Below are positions 1 through 9,600 of a stretch of DNA of 64,000 bases, piece by piece. How positions within the stretch are numbered: position 1 is the stretch's first letter; each line of letters opens with the position of its first letter. Below the pieces are notes generated by a model. It had not been told where the DNA came from. It did no database searches and saw only the letters and a program-made list of their open reading frames with translations. The position numbers and the translations under genes were made by a program. This DNA is from Bacillus tuaregi. GTDB lineage: Bacteria > Bacillota > Bacilli > Bacillales > Cytobacillaceae. Location of the stretch: NCBI RefSeq assembly GCF_900104575.1, contig NZ_LT629731.1:1285051-1349050 (forward strand), in the 5' to 3' direction.

Positions 1-303
1 CGATTTCCATTGATTATCCTATCAGGGGCTTTCGGATTACTAGGTCTTGCCACAGGACTGATGTTGATCATTAACCATATGCTGTCACTACGCTCCTTTG
101 GTGTACCCTATTTAGCACCTGTAACGCCTTGGAATTATCAAGGGTTTAAAGATTCCCTCATCAGGGCACCGCTGCGCTGGTTAATGCATCGCCCCGCTCA
201 ACTGCATACTCAAAATGCTGTGAGGGCTAAAACTAGCATGAAGATGGAGAAGACAAACGCTTTACAAGGCGATAAAGGAGAAAATCCAAATGAACAAACA
301 TAG
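1..303 (+). CDS. GerA-family spore germination protein, C-terminal end (partial)
   Basis: This is the 3' end of a gene that begins before the window; the frame is open from base 1. The visible ~100 residues hold the last hydrophobic segment, a short loop containing the VPYLAP and TPWNY motifs typical of GerAA/GerBA/GerKA C-termini, and a hydrophilic cytoplasmic tail. GerA-family A subunits sit in the inner spore membrane and form the germinant receptor with B (permease-like) and C (lipoprotein) subunits. The next gene overlaps it by 14 bases and is a B subunit, followed by a C subunit, which fixes the assignment to an A-B-C tricistronic operon. Which germinant is sensed cannot be told from this fragment. 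Confidence 0.9.
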   Translation, partial: RFPLIILSGAFGLLGLATGLMLIINHMLSLRSFGVPYLAPVTPWNYQGFKDSLIRAPLRWLMHRPAQLHTQNAVRAKTSMKMEKTNALQGDKGENPNEQT

Positions 304-1396
304 GGAATTTAGCATAACTCCTGTTCAATTAGCAACGATTGTGATTAGCTCCACTTTGGGGGTGGAAATCCTAGCACTTCCCCGTTTTGTTGTAAAAGGG
401 GCGGGGCTAGGCGCTCCTATTGCAAGTATAGTCGGAGTAACGATTGCCTTTTTCGGTTTGCTTGCAGTTGTTCTGTTGGGTAGAAAATTCCCAAGGCAAA
501 CATTTATTGGGTACAGTGAAGATATTATAGGTAAGCCATTAGGAAGTTTTGTCAGTGCCTTGATGATTATTTTTTTTGTCATCATGACTGGATTGGAAAC
601 GAGACAATATGCCGAAATCGTGGCAGGTTCCTTATTACCTAATACACCGGTTCATATCGCGATCTTTTTAATGCTTTTATTATGTGCAACAATAGGATTT
701 CAACATGTGGCAACGTTTGCCTATATTCATTTTTTCTATATGCCACTCATTCTGTTTCCTATCATTATGGTATTAATCCCAGGCTTTCAAGATATTGAAA
801 TTTATCATCTTACACCTATATTGGGAAACGATCCTACCTTCAAGGGGTTTTTGAGCGGAGGGATAGTTGTGACACAATCAGTGCTTAATTTTTTTGTTAT
901 TGCCATGGTCATTCCATTTATGAAGGAGCCGAATAAATGTGTTAAAAGCGGAATATGGGGATTTTGGATTGCATGTTTTTTCGTGGTATTTATTATTTCA
1001 ATGTCGTTAGCTGTTTTTGGAGAAGAGGAAATACAGCAATCATTTTGGCCCGTCTTGGTGCTTGGAAGAATGATTCATATTCCTTCACAAATATTATCAC
1101 GTATTGATGCAGTCTTGCTTATATCATGGATATATGGAACTTTCACAACATTGTTGTCCTTTTACTTTGTCGTGGTCCGAGGGATGAGCGAATTAATTCA
1201 CTCTGAGCGGTATCGCCTCATTTCATTCATCGGCTTCCCGATCATGTTCTTTATTGCTTTGCTACCACAGAATATTTATCAAATGTACAACTATATTCTA
1301 CATGTGACTCGGTACGGCATCGTCATAACCATCATGTATCCTATTCTCCTATTATTTATTGCCTTTCTGCGAAAAAAAGGCGGTGAATCGGTATGA
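290..1396 (+). CDS. GerAB/GerB-family spore germination permease subunit
   Basis: A 368-residue integral membrane protein with about ten hydrophobic segments, the usual size and layout of GerAB/GerBB/GerKB. These are APC-superfamily-like proteins thought to hold the germinant-binding pocket of the receptor in the inner spore membrane. The N-terminus (ITPVQLATIVISSTLGVEIL) is the typical spore germination domain start. The start ATG at 290 lies inside the end of the A-subunit gene and follows AAAGGAGAAA, so the three genes are translationally coupled; its end overlaps the C-subunit start as ATGA. Expression is expected in the forespore (sigma-G in known operons), but the promoter is outside the window. 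Confidence 0.93.
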   Translation: MNKHREFSITPVQLATIVISSTLGVEILALPRFVVKGAGLGAPIASIVGVTIAFFGLLAVVLLGRKFPRQTFIGYSEDIIGKPLGSFVSALMIIFFVIMTGLETRQYAEIVAGSLLPNTPVHIAIFLMLLLCATIGFQHVATFAYIHFFYMPLILFPIIMVLIPGFQDIEIYHLTPILGNDPTFKGFLSGGIVVTQSVLNFFVIAMVIPFMKEPNKCVKSGIWGFWIACFFVVFIISMSLAVFGEEEIQQSFWPVLVLGRMIHIPSQILSRIDAVLLISWIYGTFTTLLSFYFVVVRGMSELIHSERYRLISFIGFPIMFFIALLPQNIYQMYNYILHVTRYGIVITIMYPILLLFIAFLRKKGGESV

Positions 1397-2601
1397 GGAG
1401 AGTATTATCAATCATGGGGGCAATTGGATTTACGATTCTTTTAACAGGCTGCTGGGACCGCTATGAACTTGAGGACAGGGCAAATATATTAGGGATTGCA
1501 GTAGACCTGGCAGAAGAAAAGGATTTAAGTAATGAACCTGAGGTCACCCATCGTATAGGTCATTTTCCAATTAAAAAAAGAGAGACCTTATATAAAGTCA
1601 CAGCCCAAATTGCTGTTCCGGGAAAAATTAAGCTTGGTCCTGAAGGTGGTGGAGGACAGGGTTCTGAAAAAACAGCTTGGATCCTTGAAACATCTGGACA
1701 TACGATGAAGGATGCCATGGCCAATTTACAGCAGCAATTAGCGGAAAAACTCTATTTAGGTCATTTACAGATTGTCGTCGTTTCAGATGAAATTGCTAAA
1801 AGAGGCTTGTCAGAAATAAATGATTTTTTAAGGCGTGATTATGAGGTGAGAAGGACCGCCTGGATGATTGTAAATGAAAAAGACGCATCGAAGGTGATTA
1901 AAACAGCTCCGCCGCTTGAAACCGTTCCATCGCTTTATCTATCAGATACATTAAATCATGCTGTACAATTTGGAAAATTACCAAGAGAATATCTAGGGAA
2001 ATTCTGGGTGGATATATCGGATGATGGTGTGAACGCGATTCTCCCAGCAGTAAAGGTTATTGAAAAGGATCGTATACTTGTAGACGGCTTGGCATTTTTT
2101 CAAAATGCTAAAATGGTTGGACGTACGACATCGGTTGAAATTGGTGCCTTTATGGGTATGAAAGAAAAAAGTAATGGAGGGTATTCAATTGCTGTTTCTA
2201 TGAAGGATGATAACGGAGTGTATTTTATTCGATCCTTAAAACGGAAGCCGAAATTGGATGTGAGTGTGAAAAATGGAAAACCAAGTGCGAAGATCCATAT
2301 ACAGGTGGATGCGGTGATAGATGAAGAAGTAAATGTCAATCAATTAAATGGAAGAAGTTTAAAACAGCTCGAAAAGGCAGCAAATAAAAAGCGTGAAGAA
2401 ATATGTTATGAACTACTAAAGAAGATTCAGAAAGAGGGTTCTGATATCTTAGGGCTTGGAGCAAGAATCAGAGCGAAGCATAGAGAGTATTGGAATCGTG
2501 AAATAAAAACTGAAGAAAAATGGTGTGAGGTCTATAAGGAAATGGATATCAAGGTAACCGTTGATTATCGTATTCTTAGGGCGGGAATGGAGTGGAATTA
2601 G
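1393..2601 (+). CDS. Ger(x)C-family spore germination lipoprotein
   Basis: A 402-residue protein with a short hydrophobic signal ending in the lipobox LTGC (Cys around residue 20), followed by the family hallmark WDRYELEDRANILGIAVD. C subunits of germinant receptors are lipid-anchored on the outer face of the inner spore membrane and need GerF/Lgt for acylation. The length is normal and there is no frameshift. It overlaps the permease gene by four bases and is followed by an intrinsic terminator, so it ends the operon. Confidence 0.94.
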   Translation: MRRVLSIMGAIGFTILLTGCWDRYELEDRANILGIAVDLAEEKDLSNEPEVTHRIGHFPIKKRETLYKVTAQIAVPGKIKLGPEGGGGQGSEKTAWILETSGHTMKDAMANLQQQLAEKLYLGHLQIVVVSDEIAKRGLSEINDFLRRDYEVRRTAWMIVNEKDASKVIKTAPPLETVPSLYLSDTLNHAVQFGKLPREYLGKFWVDISDDGVNAILPAVKVIEKDRILVDGLAFFQNAKMVGRTTSVEIGAFMGMKEKSNGGYSIAVSMKDDNGVYFIRSLKRKPKLDVSVKNGKPSAKIHIQVDAVIDEEVNVNQLNGRSLKQLEKAANKKREEICYELLKKIQKEGSDILGLGARIRAKHREYWNREIKTEEKWCEVYKEMDIKVTVDYRILRAGMEWN

Positions 2602-2635
2602 TTAAGCTATCAATAACCAAATATTCAAGTGTAAT

Positions 2636-2663
2636 AGGACAGGGTGAGAGCCTGTTCCTTTTT
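2636..2663 (+). terminator. Intrinsic terminator of the germination operon
   Basis: An inverted repeat (AGGACAGG / CCTGTTCCT) with a 7-base loop is followed by a T run, 35 bases after the C-subunit stop codon. Confidence 0.8.
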
Positions 2664-2768
2664 GATTCGCGGGTAATTTTTCATATGAATTACCTGCTTA
2701 GTCGTATGTGTCTGATTCTTTATGCCTATAATGGATGGTGCAGATGCTGAACTTTTAGGAGGGATCCT

Positions 2769-3407
2769 ATGCATAAAAAGGATATGGTTGTGGAATTAAG
2801 ACAATATGCAGCGAATAAGCGAATTAAAAATCTGCTACAGAAAATTAACCCTATGTTGACTAAGAAGGACGAAAATATTCGTATCCATTTAGAAGCACTT
2901 GCTAACGATGTGATTACGAAAAAAGAGTATCAGGTTATTCGAACAAAGATGGAATTAGGAAAGTTTTGTCTAGATTTAGAGCATGCTATTCCAGATAGCC
3001 ATGTGACGATGTTGTTTTACTGTAAGAATCAAAACAAAATCTATCATGGTGCAGCTCCCAATTTTCCAGTTGAGTTTTTTGATTTTTTTTATGAAATCAA
3101 CGATACGGGGGCATTTGGAGAAAACTGTGGATCATGCGGAGCAGCCGTACATAATCGAAAGGTTGTCGTGACGGATATTCAAACTAGTCCTCTATGGGAG
3201 CCATTTCGTGAGCATTTTACGCAGTACGGTCTTTATACTGGATGGTCAATTCCATTTTTTAAGGAAAATGATGTAATGGGAACCTTTGCGATTTATCATT
3301 CCTATCCAAAGGAGGTCACAAAGGAAGAAATACTGCTTGGTCAACAAAAAGTTAAAGAGTATCAAAATTCTATCAATCAGATGGTTAACCGACTAATAGC
3401 CAATTAA
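2769..3407 (+). CDS. GAF-domain protein, function unknown
   Basis: A 212-residue soluble protein. Residues ~1-60 are charged and helical; residues ~65-205 fit a GAF sensory domain, with the segment GENCGSCGAAVHNRKVVVTDI (the GSCG turn typical of GAF domains found in bacterial sensor kinases) and WSIPFF / GTFAIYH strands. It has no kinase, DNA-binding or cyclase domain, so it may act as a stand-alone ligand or redox sensor; the two Cys of the CGSCG motif are candidates for cofactor binding. GGAGGG precedes the ATG. An XRE-type regulator follows 32 bases downstream on the same strand and is probably co-transcribed, because the terminator comes only after it. Partner and signal are unknown. Confidence 0.7.
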   Translation: MHKKDMVVELRQYAANKRIKNLLQKINPMLTKKDENIRIHLEALANDVITKKEYQVIRTKMELGKFCLDLEHAIPDSHVTMLFYCKNQNKIYHGAAPNFPVEFFDFFYEINDTGAFGENCGSCGAAVHNRKVVVTDIQTSPLWEPFREHFTQYGLYTGWSIPFFKENDVMGTFAIYHSYPKEVTKEEILLGQQKVKEYQNSINQMVNRLIAN

Positions 3408-3439
3408 GCAATCAATCAGAAAGGAAAACAGTATAAAAC

Positions 3440-3805
3440 ATGTTTCATAATCGATTAAGGCAATTAAGGTTGGAAAGAGGCTATACAATGGAGGAAGTGG
3501 GAAGGAAAATCGGAATCAAAAAATCCAGCTATGCTTCCTATGAATCACACTACCGTCAGCCACCGCTAGAGAAGTTAAAAAGCCTTTCAAAATTATACGG
3601 TGTGTCGGTCGATTACATCCTCGGATTATCAGATGAACGCAACACCGAAGAATCCATCCAAATCCGGTTAAGAGAATATTGCGGCAAAAGAGGGCTTCAT
3701 TGGGATGGAATGGAAATCCCTGATGAGGTATTATCCTTGCTTGAGAAGGTATTGGAGGAGGCGGTTAAAAAGGTGTCAGAGCATCCATATCGAAAAGAAA
3801 GTTAA
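3440..3805 (+). CDS. XRE-family transcriptional regulator
   Basis: A 121-residue protein with an N-terminal Cro/C1-type helix-turn-helix at residues ~5-60 (LRQLRLERGYTMEEVGRKIG, then SSYASYE and SVDYILG). The C-terminal ~55 residues are short and acidic to basic, with no recognised domain. Such proteins bind DNA as dimers. The gene follows the GAF gene closely and ends at a terminator that overlaps its stop codon, suggesting a two-gene unit in which the GAF protein could tune the regulator; that link is inference from position only. Confidence 0.82.
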   Translation: MFHNRLRQLRLERGYTMEEVGRKIGIKKSSYASYESHYRQPPLEKLKSLSKLYGVSVDYILGLSDERNTEESIQIRLREYCGKRGLHWDGMEIPDEVLSLLEKVLEEAVKKVSEHPYRKES

Positions 3806-3834
3806 AAGATACTTAAATAGGGTATCTTTTTTTG
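3804..3834 (+). terminator. Intrinsic terminator after the XRE regulator
   Basis: AAAGATAC / GTATCTTT stem with an 8-base loop and a T-rich tail, starting at the stop codon. Confidence 0.8.
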
Positions 3835-3997
3835 TTTTTACTATAAAGAAATTAGTAATAGGAATAACCTCCTATCTAGAATAAGAATACAAGGTGATAT
3901 ACTTTCTATTCTATTTGAAAGAAAATAAAGACAAGCCTTACAATTGGGGAGTTTATTATTAAAAGAGAAAATTGTTAACGAGAAAGGAATGATGATG

Positions 3998-4354
3998 ATG
4001 CCCAAAACAGTATTAATAGCAGATGATTCTGCATTTATGAGAAGGTGGCTGAAGGATATGCTCCAGGAAAGCAGATATAACGTGATTAGTGAAGCAAAGG
4101 ACGGCTATGAAGCTGTACAAAAATATAAACAGCATCTTCCAGATATTGTTATCATGGATCTTGTCATGCCAAAGCTAGACGGAATTGGAGCATTGAAGGA
4201 AATCAAAGCGTTTCATCCATCAGCGGTTGTTATTATGTGCACAGCTACGGGTCAGAAAGCAACGATTGTGGAAGCGATACAAAACGGTGCAAGTGAATTT
4301 ATCATCAAACCTAATTTTCAACACTTAATACCTATTCTGCAAAAGGTAGGTTAA
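3998..4354 (+). CDS. Stand-alone CheY-like response regulator
   Basis: A ~118-residue single receiver domain. It carries the acidic pair (IADDSAFMRR), the phospho-acceptor Asp in VIMDLVMP, the conserved Thr in CTATG and the Lys in IIKPNF, so all catalytic positions of a receiver are present. It has no output domain. Four ATG codons follow each other in frame (3989-4000); the fourth sits 9 bases after GAAAGGA and gives the usual CheY-type start MPKTVLIADD, so 3998 is chosen, with 3989-3995 also possible. It begins a signalling cluster with a REC-GGDEF-EAL-LuxR protein, a hybrid kinase and a CheR-type methyltransferase; no flagellar or cheA/W/B genes are nearby, so a role outside chemotaxis is likely. 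Confidence 0.85.
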   Translation: MPKTVLIADDSAFMRRWLKDMLQESRYNVISEAKDGYEAVQKYKQHLPDIVIMDLVMPKLDGIGALKEIKAFHPSAVVIMCTATGQKATIVEAIQNGASEFIIKPNFQHLIPILQKVG

Positions 4355-4453
4355 ATGCGATTGTTTTATAGAAATAATTTATAAATAATGCGTTTAACTA
4401 TTGCAAACCCCATAAATTAACTCTGACCAATGGACTATAATATGCTATCCTAA

Positions 4454-4473
4454 TATATAGTTATGACTATATA
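4454..4473. promoter_or_regulatory. Perfect 8-bp inverted repeat upstream of the REC-GGDEF-EAL-LuxR gene
   Basis: TATATAGT and ACTATATA are separated by TATG, 27 bases before the start codon at 4501. It looks like a dimeric repressor/activator site or a short hairpin in the leader. The downstream protein has a LuxR-type HTH and could bind here, which is inference. Confidence 0.4.
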
Positions 4474-4500
4474 CGTAGTAGGGAATGGGGTAATTATGTA

Positions 4501-6621
4501 ATGAAAATAGATGAACCTATTAATATACTCCTAGTAGATGATCGTCCTGAAAACTTATTGGCCTTGGAAGCTATTATCGAAAAAGAGGAATATAACTTAA
4601 TCAAGGCTTATTCCGGAGAGGAAGCCTTAAAATATTTATTAAAATATGATTTTGCGGCCATTCTATTAGACGTGCAAATGCCGGGAATGGATGGCTTTGG
4701 AACGGCTAAAATTATCAAGACAAGGGAAAAAACCAAAAATATTCCAATACTCTTTATAACGGCTAATCATATGGATTCCGAGCATATTTTTATGGGCTAC
4801 TCAGTAGGAGCGATTGACTATCTTCTAAAACCATTTGATCCATTTATATTAAAATCTAAGGTTGAAGGCTTTGTTGAACTCTACAAAATGAAGCGGAAAT
4901 TAATCCAGCAGGCCCAGGCACTCGAAGAAAAGAATATCATGATTGAGCATATGGCCTATCATGATGTGCTGACAGACCTTCCTAATAGACGAAAGTTCAA
5001 TGAGCAATTAATTCACCATATTACAGACGCTCGAAGAAAGAATCAGTCCTTAGGAATTTTATACCTCGATATGGACCGATTCAAGTTTGTAAACGATTCC
5101 CTTGGTCATATCATTGGGGATAGACTGCTACAGGAAATTGCGAAACGGTTAACAGAGTTGCTAAGACCTGGTGATGTTTTGGCACGTGTCGATGGGGATG
5201 AATTTAACATGATCCTGCCGGACATAGACCGAGAGAATTCACTAGTGGTGGCGGAATCGGTTATTGAAGCATTTAAAGAGCCCTTTTATATCGATCAATA
5301 CGAGCTATTTATCACCACATCCATTGGATTATGTGTTTTTCCTTATGATGGAGAGGATTCGCTTTCGTTAATAAAAAATGCAGATGCAGCCTTACGGCGT
5401 GCAAAGGAGCAAGGCAAGAATAAATATAAGGTCTTTCATTCGGGGTTAAACTTTAATTCTTATCGAAGCTTTCAAATGCGAAATGATTTACGAAAAGCCA
5501 TTGATAGAAAAGAACTTGAATTAGTTTATCAGCCTAGAAAAGCGATTGATTCAGGAATCATACAGGGTGCAGAGGCTATAATGCGCTGGAATCATCCAAG
5601 CTGGGGAACGATTAATGCCGAGGAGATCATCCCTATTGCAGAAGAGAATGGACAAATTTTTGAAATTAGTGATTGGGTACTGAAGGAGGTTTGCAATCAG
5701 TTTGCCATCTGGGAACAAAAGGGTATAATTCCAATACGAATTGCGTTCAAGGTGACTCCCCATGCATTTCTACAAAACCATTTAACGGAGCATATCCAGA
5801 GTGTTTTATATGAAAAAAATGTAAATCCCAAGCTAATAGAAGTGGAAATTACAGAAGCGGTTATTTTGAAAAATGAAAATGCAATCATAAAAAAGCTTCA
5901 GCAGCTCCGAAAAATGGGAGTGCGCATTATCCTTGATGACTTTGGGACCGGTTATTCTTCATTAAATTATGTAAGGCGTTTTCCTGTCGATATGGTTAAG
6001 GTTGACAAATCCTTTATTGCAGACCTTTCCACTAATCAACATCATAGTAAGGTTATTATGGAATCCATTTCTTCCTTGGCAAAAAACTTTCAATTGGCTG
6101 TGATGGCAGAAGGAGTAGATACTCTTGAACAATTGAATTTACTGCGGAATTATCATTGCCAGCAGTATCAAGGTAATTTATGCAGTCCTCCTCTATTATC
6201 AACGGACCTTGAGGAATTTTTGGTTGCTGATCATCAATATATGAAACAAGAACTAGAAACTCAGCATGAAGCAACAAGGCAAGAGACAAGTTCAAATCCC
6301 CTCTACTCTAACCAGGATAAAGATTTTAAACAAGAAATCATTGAGGCTGCTGTTCTGCAAATGAAGGATCGCTATCAAATTTCCTTACGGGAAATGGATG
6401 TCTTTAAATGTATCATCAGTGGTCAAAGCAATAAGGAAATTTCCGAGCAGTTGTATATCAGTGAACATACAGTTAAAAATCATATTACAAAAATCCTCCA
6501 AAAGCTTCATGTAGCGGATCGAGTGCAGGCTATCTCAATGGTTTATGAAACCTGCATCAAAGAAGGAGAGAGTCTCTATTCTAGAATGAATCAAGCAAAT
6601 GGAACTTCAGAAAGGGCATAG
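4501..6621 (+). CDS. REC-GGDEF-EAL-LuxR response regulator with degenerate c-di-GMP motifs
   Basis: A 706-residue protein with four domains in order: receiver (~5-125, phospho-acceptor Asp57 in LLDVQMPGMDG), GGDEF (~155-315), EAL (~330-575) and a LuxR-type HTH (~625-690, ISEHTVKNHITKILQKL). The GGDEF signature reads DGDEF (231-235), with an RPGD inhibitory-site motif five residues before it. The EAL signature reads EAI (358-360), and the Mg-binding Asn of the usual VNLS segment is replaced (AFKVTPHAF), although DDFGTGYSSL and AEGV remain. It may therefore bind rather than make or break c-di-GMP, and pass that state plus phosphorylation to a DNA-binding end. Putting a LuxR HTH behind GGDEF-EAL is unusual. 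The next gene, a hybrid kinase, starts 3 bases after its stop, so they are surely co-expressed and may be partners. Confidence 0.85.
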   Translation: MKIDEPINILLVDDRPENLLALEAIIEKEEYNLIKAYSGEEALKYLLKYDFAAILLDVQMPGMDGFGTAKIIKTREKTKNIPILFITANHMDSEHIFMGYSVGAIDYLLKPFDPFILKSKVEGFVELYKMKRKLIQQAQALEEKNIMIEHMAYHDVLTDLPNRRKFNEQLIHHITDARRKNQSLGILYLDMDRFKFVNDSLGHIIGDRLLQEIAKRLTELLRPGDVLARVDGDEFNMILPDIDRENSLVVAESVIEAFKEPFYIDQYELFITTSIGLCVFPYDGEDSLSLIKNADAALRRAKEQGKNKYKVFHSGLNFNSYRSFQMRNDLRKAIDRKELELVYQPRKAIDSGIIQGAEAIMRWNHPSWGTINAEEIIPIAEENGQIFEISDWVLKEVCNQFAIWEQKGIIPIRIAFKVTPHAFLQNHLTEHIQSVLYEKNVNPKLIEVEITEAVILKNENAIIKKLQQLRKMGVRIILDDFGTGYSSLNYVRRFPVDMVKVDKSFIADLSTNQHHSKVIMESISSLAKNFQLAVMAEGVDTLEQLNLLRNYHCQQYQGNLCSPPLLSTDLEEFLVADHQYMKQELETQHEATRQETSSNPLYSNQDKDFKQEIIEAAVLQMKDRYQISLREMDVFKCIISGQSNKEISEQLYISEHTVKNHITKILQKLHVADRVQAISMVYETCIKEGESLYSRMNQANGTSERA

Positions 6622-6623
6622 GG

Positions 6624-9600
6624 ATGAAAATCAAAACAAAGCTATTACTAGTATTATGTACTTTACCAGCTCTCCTTTTTATTCTGATCGGTATAGGTTG
6701 GGTTCAACAGGCAGATCTGAATTCTACGAGTCGTGCATTACAAACAAACTACCAGTTATCTTCAGTGGCCGGGCAAATTCATACAGACGTGAAGGACGTG
6801 GGTATTCGTCTCAGGAACCTGGTGATCTTTACGGATGAAACTGCGTTGCAAAAGGAATTACTGACGATAGAATCGATTCGGGATAATATAAAGCAAAATA
6901 TCAGCTTTCTAGAGTCGAATACGATGACGGAAGAACAAAGGGAGCTAATTGTTAGCTTAAAACAGACTAACCAGGAATTTAATCTATATCAGGATGAGGT
7001 GCTTGCAGCTATTTCTCAGGGTAAGAAAGAGGATGCACTCGTCTTAATAGATGAAAGCTCTGTTTCAATCCATGAGGATTTTTTTACGGTCATATCAACG
7101 ATCACCTCAACCCTTCATACGAATGTTGAAGCTTCCATGTCAACGATGTTAAAGGATTTTCAACACGAAATACTAATCGGCGGAGTGGTCTTAGCGATTG
7201 GCATTCTTTTGATTATCGTTCTGCTTTACAGAAACATCCAATCGATTACGGTCCGCATGAATTCGATGTCGGAAATTATGAGCGATGTAGCAAACGGAAA
7301 GGCAGAGCTAAGTACAAAGGTTGAGATCCGCTCGAATGATGAAATGGATGAAATGGCAATTTCTTTTAATCAAATGACGGAATCACTAGAAATACAAAAG
7401 ACAAAAGAACAAGAATTAACCTGGATTAAATCAAATATGGCAGATATTACAACCAGCTTGAATGGATCACAGGATGTGAAAGACTTGGGAAATATATTGC
7501 TGTCAAAGGTGGTACCATTGCTGGAATCCTGTCATGCAGTCTTATATGTAAAGGAGGCTGAGGAGGAAGCAAAGCAAGAGCCGGTCTACCGGCTTGTTTC
7601 TTCCTATGCTTTCAAGGAAAGGAAGCAGGTTTCGAACACGATACGATTAGGTGAAGGTCTGGCTGGTCAAGTGGTTTTGGAAAAAACTCCGATTATTTTG
7701 ACGGATGTGCCAGCAGATTATGTGCGGATTTCGTCAGGACTGGGACATGCGACTCCCCTCCAATTATATGTACTGCCAATCTTATTTGAGGGAGACGTGA
7801 AAGCAGTTCTGGAAATGGCTTCCTTTAAGTCCTATAGCGAAACACAGCAAAGCTTTCTGGAGGAGCTAATAAACGGAGTTGGAATTATTCTAGATAGTGT
7901 GATGGGGAGAATTCAATTAGCTCAATCACTCGAAAAGTCGCAGCAGCTAATGGAAGAGATTCAGGCACAGTCTGAGGAACTGCAAAGCCAGCAAGAGGAA
8001 TTAAGAGCAACAAATGAAGAGCTCGAGGAACAAACGCAGGCATTGCGTCAGTCAGAGGAAAAGCTTCAGCTGCAGCAGGAGGAGCTTGAACAAACGAATA
8101 CTGATTTAGAAGAAAAGGCGAAAAGCCTGGAAGAACAGAACACAAGGTTTGAACGAACGAATCGGGAAGTCGAAAAGGCAAGGGCAGAGCTGGAAATGAA
8201 AGCCCAGGAACTGGCCTTGAGCTCGAAATATAAAACAGAGTTTCTAGCAAATATGTCACATGAGCTTCGTACACCATTAAATAGTTTATTAATTCTATCA
8301 AAGCTACTAGCGGACAACTCTGAAGGAAATCTTACAGCGAAACAGGTCGAATTTTCTAAAACAATCTATTCCTCTGGTAATGATTTATTAATCCTGATTA
8401 ATGATATTTTGGACTTGGCTAAAATTGAATCAGGAAAAACCCAGCTTCAATTGAGTGATGTAAAGCTGACAGATATTGTGAGTTTTGTAGAATCTAGTTT
8501 TAGACCGATTGCTAATGATAAGAATTTAAATTTTTCTATTTTCATTCAGGAAGGACTGCCGGACTCCATCTATAGCGACGGAGTCCGAATTCAACAGGTT
8601 CTTAAAAACCTGCTGTCAAATGCTTTTAAGTTTACTATGGAAGGCGAAATAAAGCTCGACATTATGGCAGATAGAAGCACGGGTAAACAAAATAAGCTGA
8701 TTTTCTCTGTTAGTGATACAGGAATTGGGATTTCAAAGGATAAGCAGGACTTAATATTTGAAGCCTTTCAGCAGGCGGATGGTACAACGAGCCGTAAATA
8801 TGGCGGAACAGGCTTAGGTTTGTCGATTAGCAGAGAGCTCGCAGCACTCTTAGGCGGGAAGATTGCAGTAGAAAGTGAAGAGGGGAAAGGCAGTAGCTTT
8901 ATGCTCTATATGGGTGACTACGATGGGAATGAAGCTGAGGCTCAAGCACAAATAGTTAGGCAGGAAGTGGCGGCAGCTGTAATCGAAGAGAATGATTCCG
9001 TGGATACGGGAGTAGGTAGTGGAACGGTAGATACAGTGGTCGATCTGATAGAAAGAGAAGATAACCAAATAAAAAGACTTTTGATTGTTGATGATGATAT
9101 GAATCAACGCAGCAGCTTAATGGAGCTGATTGGAGAAATGAATTTTATCATCAAGGCTGTTTCTTCAGGCAGTGAGGCAATGGAAGAACTAAAGGTGAAT
9201 GGCTTTGATTGTGTGATTCTTGATTTAGGGTTAGGTGATACAAGCGGGTTTGAGTTATTGGAAAAAATAAAGGAGAATGACCAATCGAATAAAGTAAAAG
9301 TCATCATTTATACTGGACGTGATGTCACCTCAAAGGAAGAAATACAATTAAGTAAATACGCCTACAGTATTATTATTAAAAACGAGCTATCACCACAGCG
9401 CTTAAAGGAAGAGCTGGCATTGTTTCTACAGGAAAGCGACCAACATAATATCAGTCAGGAAGTAGCTGTAAGTAAAGCTATTAGTATTCCTTCCGGTCTA
9501 CAAGGGAAAAAAATTCTCCTTGTCGATGATGATGTTCGAAATGTATTTGCACTCTCTAGTATTCTTGAATTGAACGGGATGCATGTCAGCTTTGCTGAAA

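Noticed and set aside
4455-4500. Possible sigma-B promoter (GTTATG...GGGAAT) before the REC-GGDEF-EAL-LuxR gene
   Set aside because: The -35 is poor and the spacing is 15; not convincing, although the RsbK/RsbM analogy made it tempting.
7885-8317. Two long minus-strand reading frames inside the hybrid kinase
   Set aside because: They are antisense to the Glu/Gln-rich coiled coil and are a composition effect.
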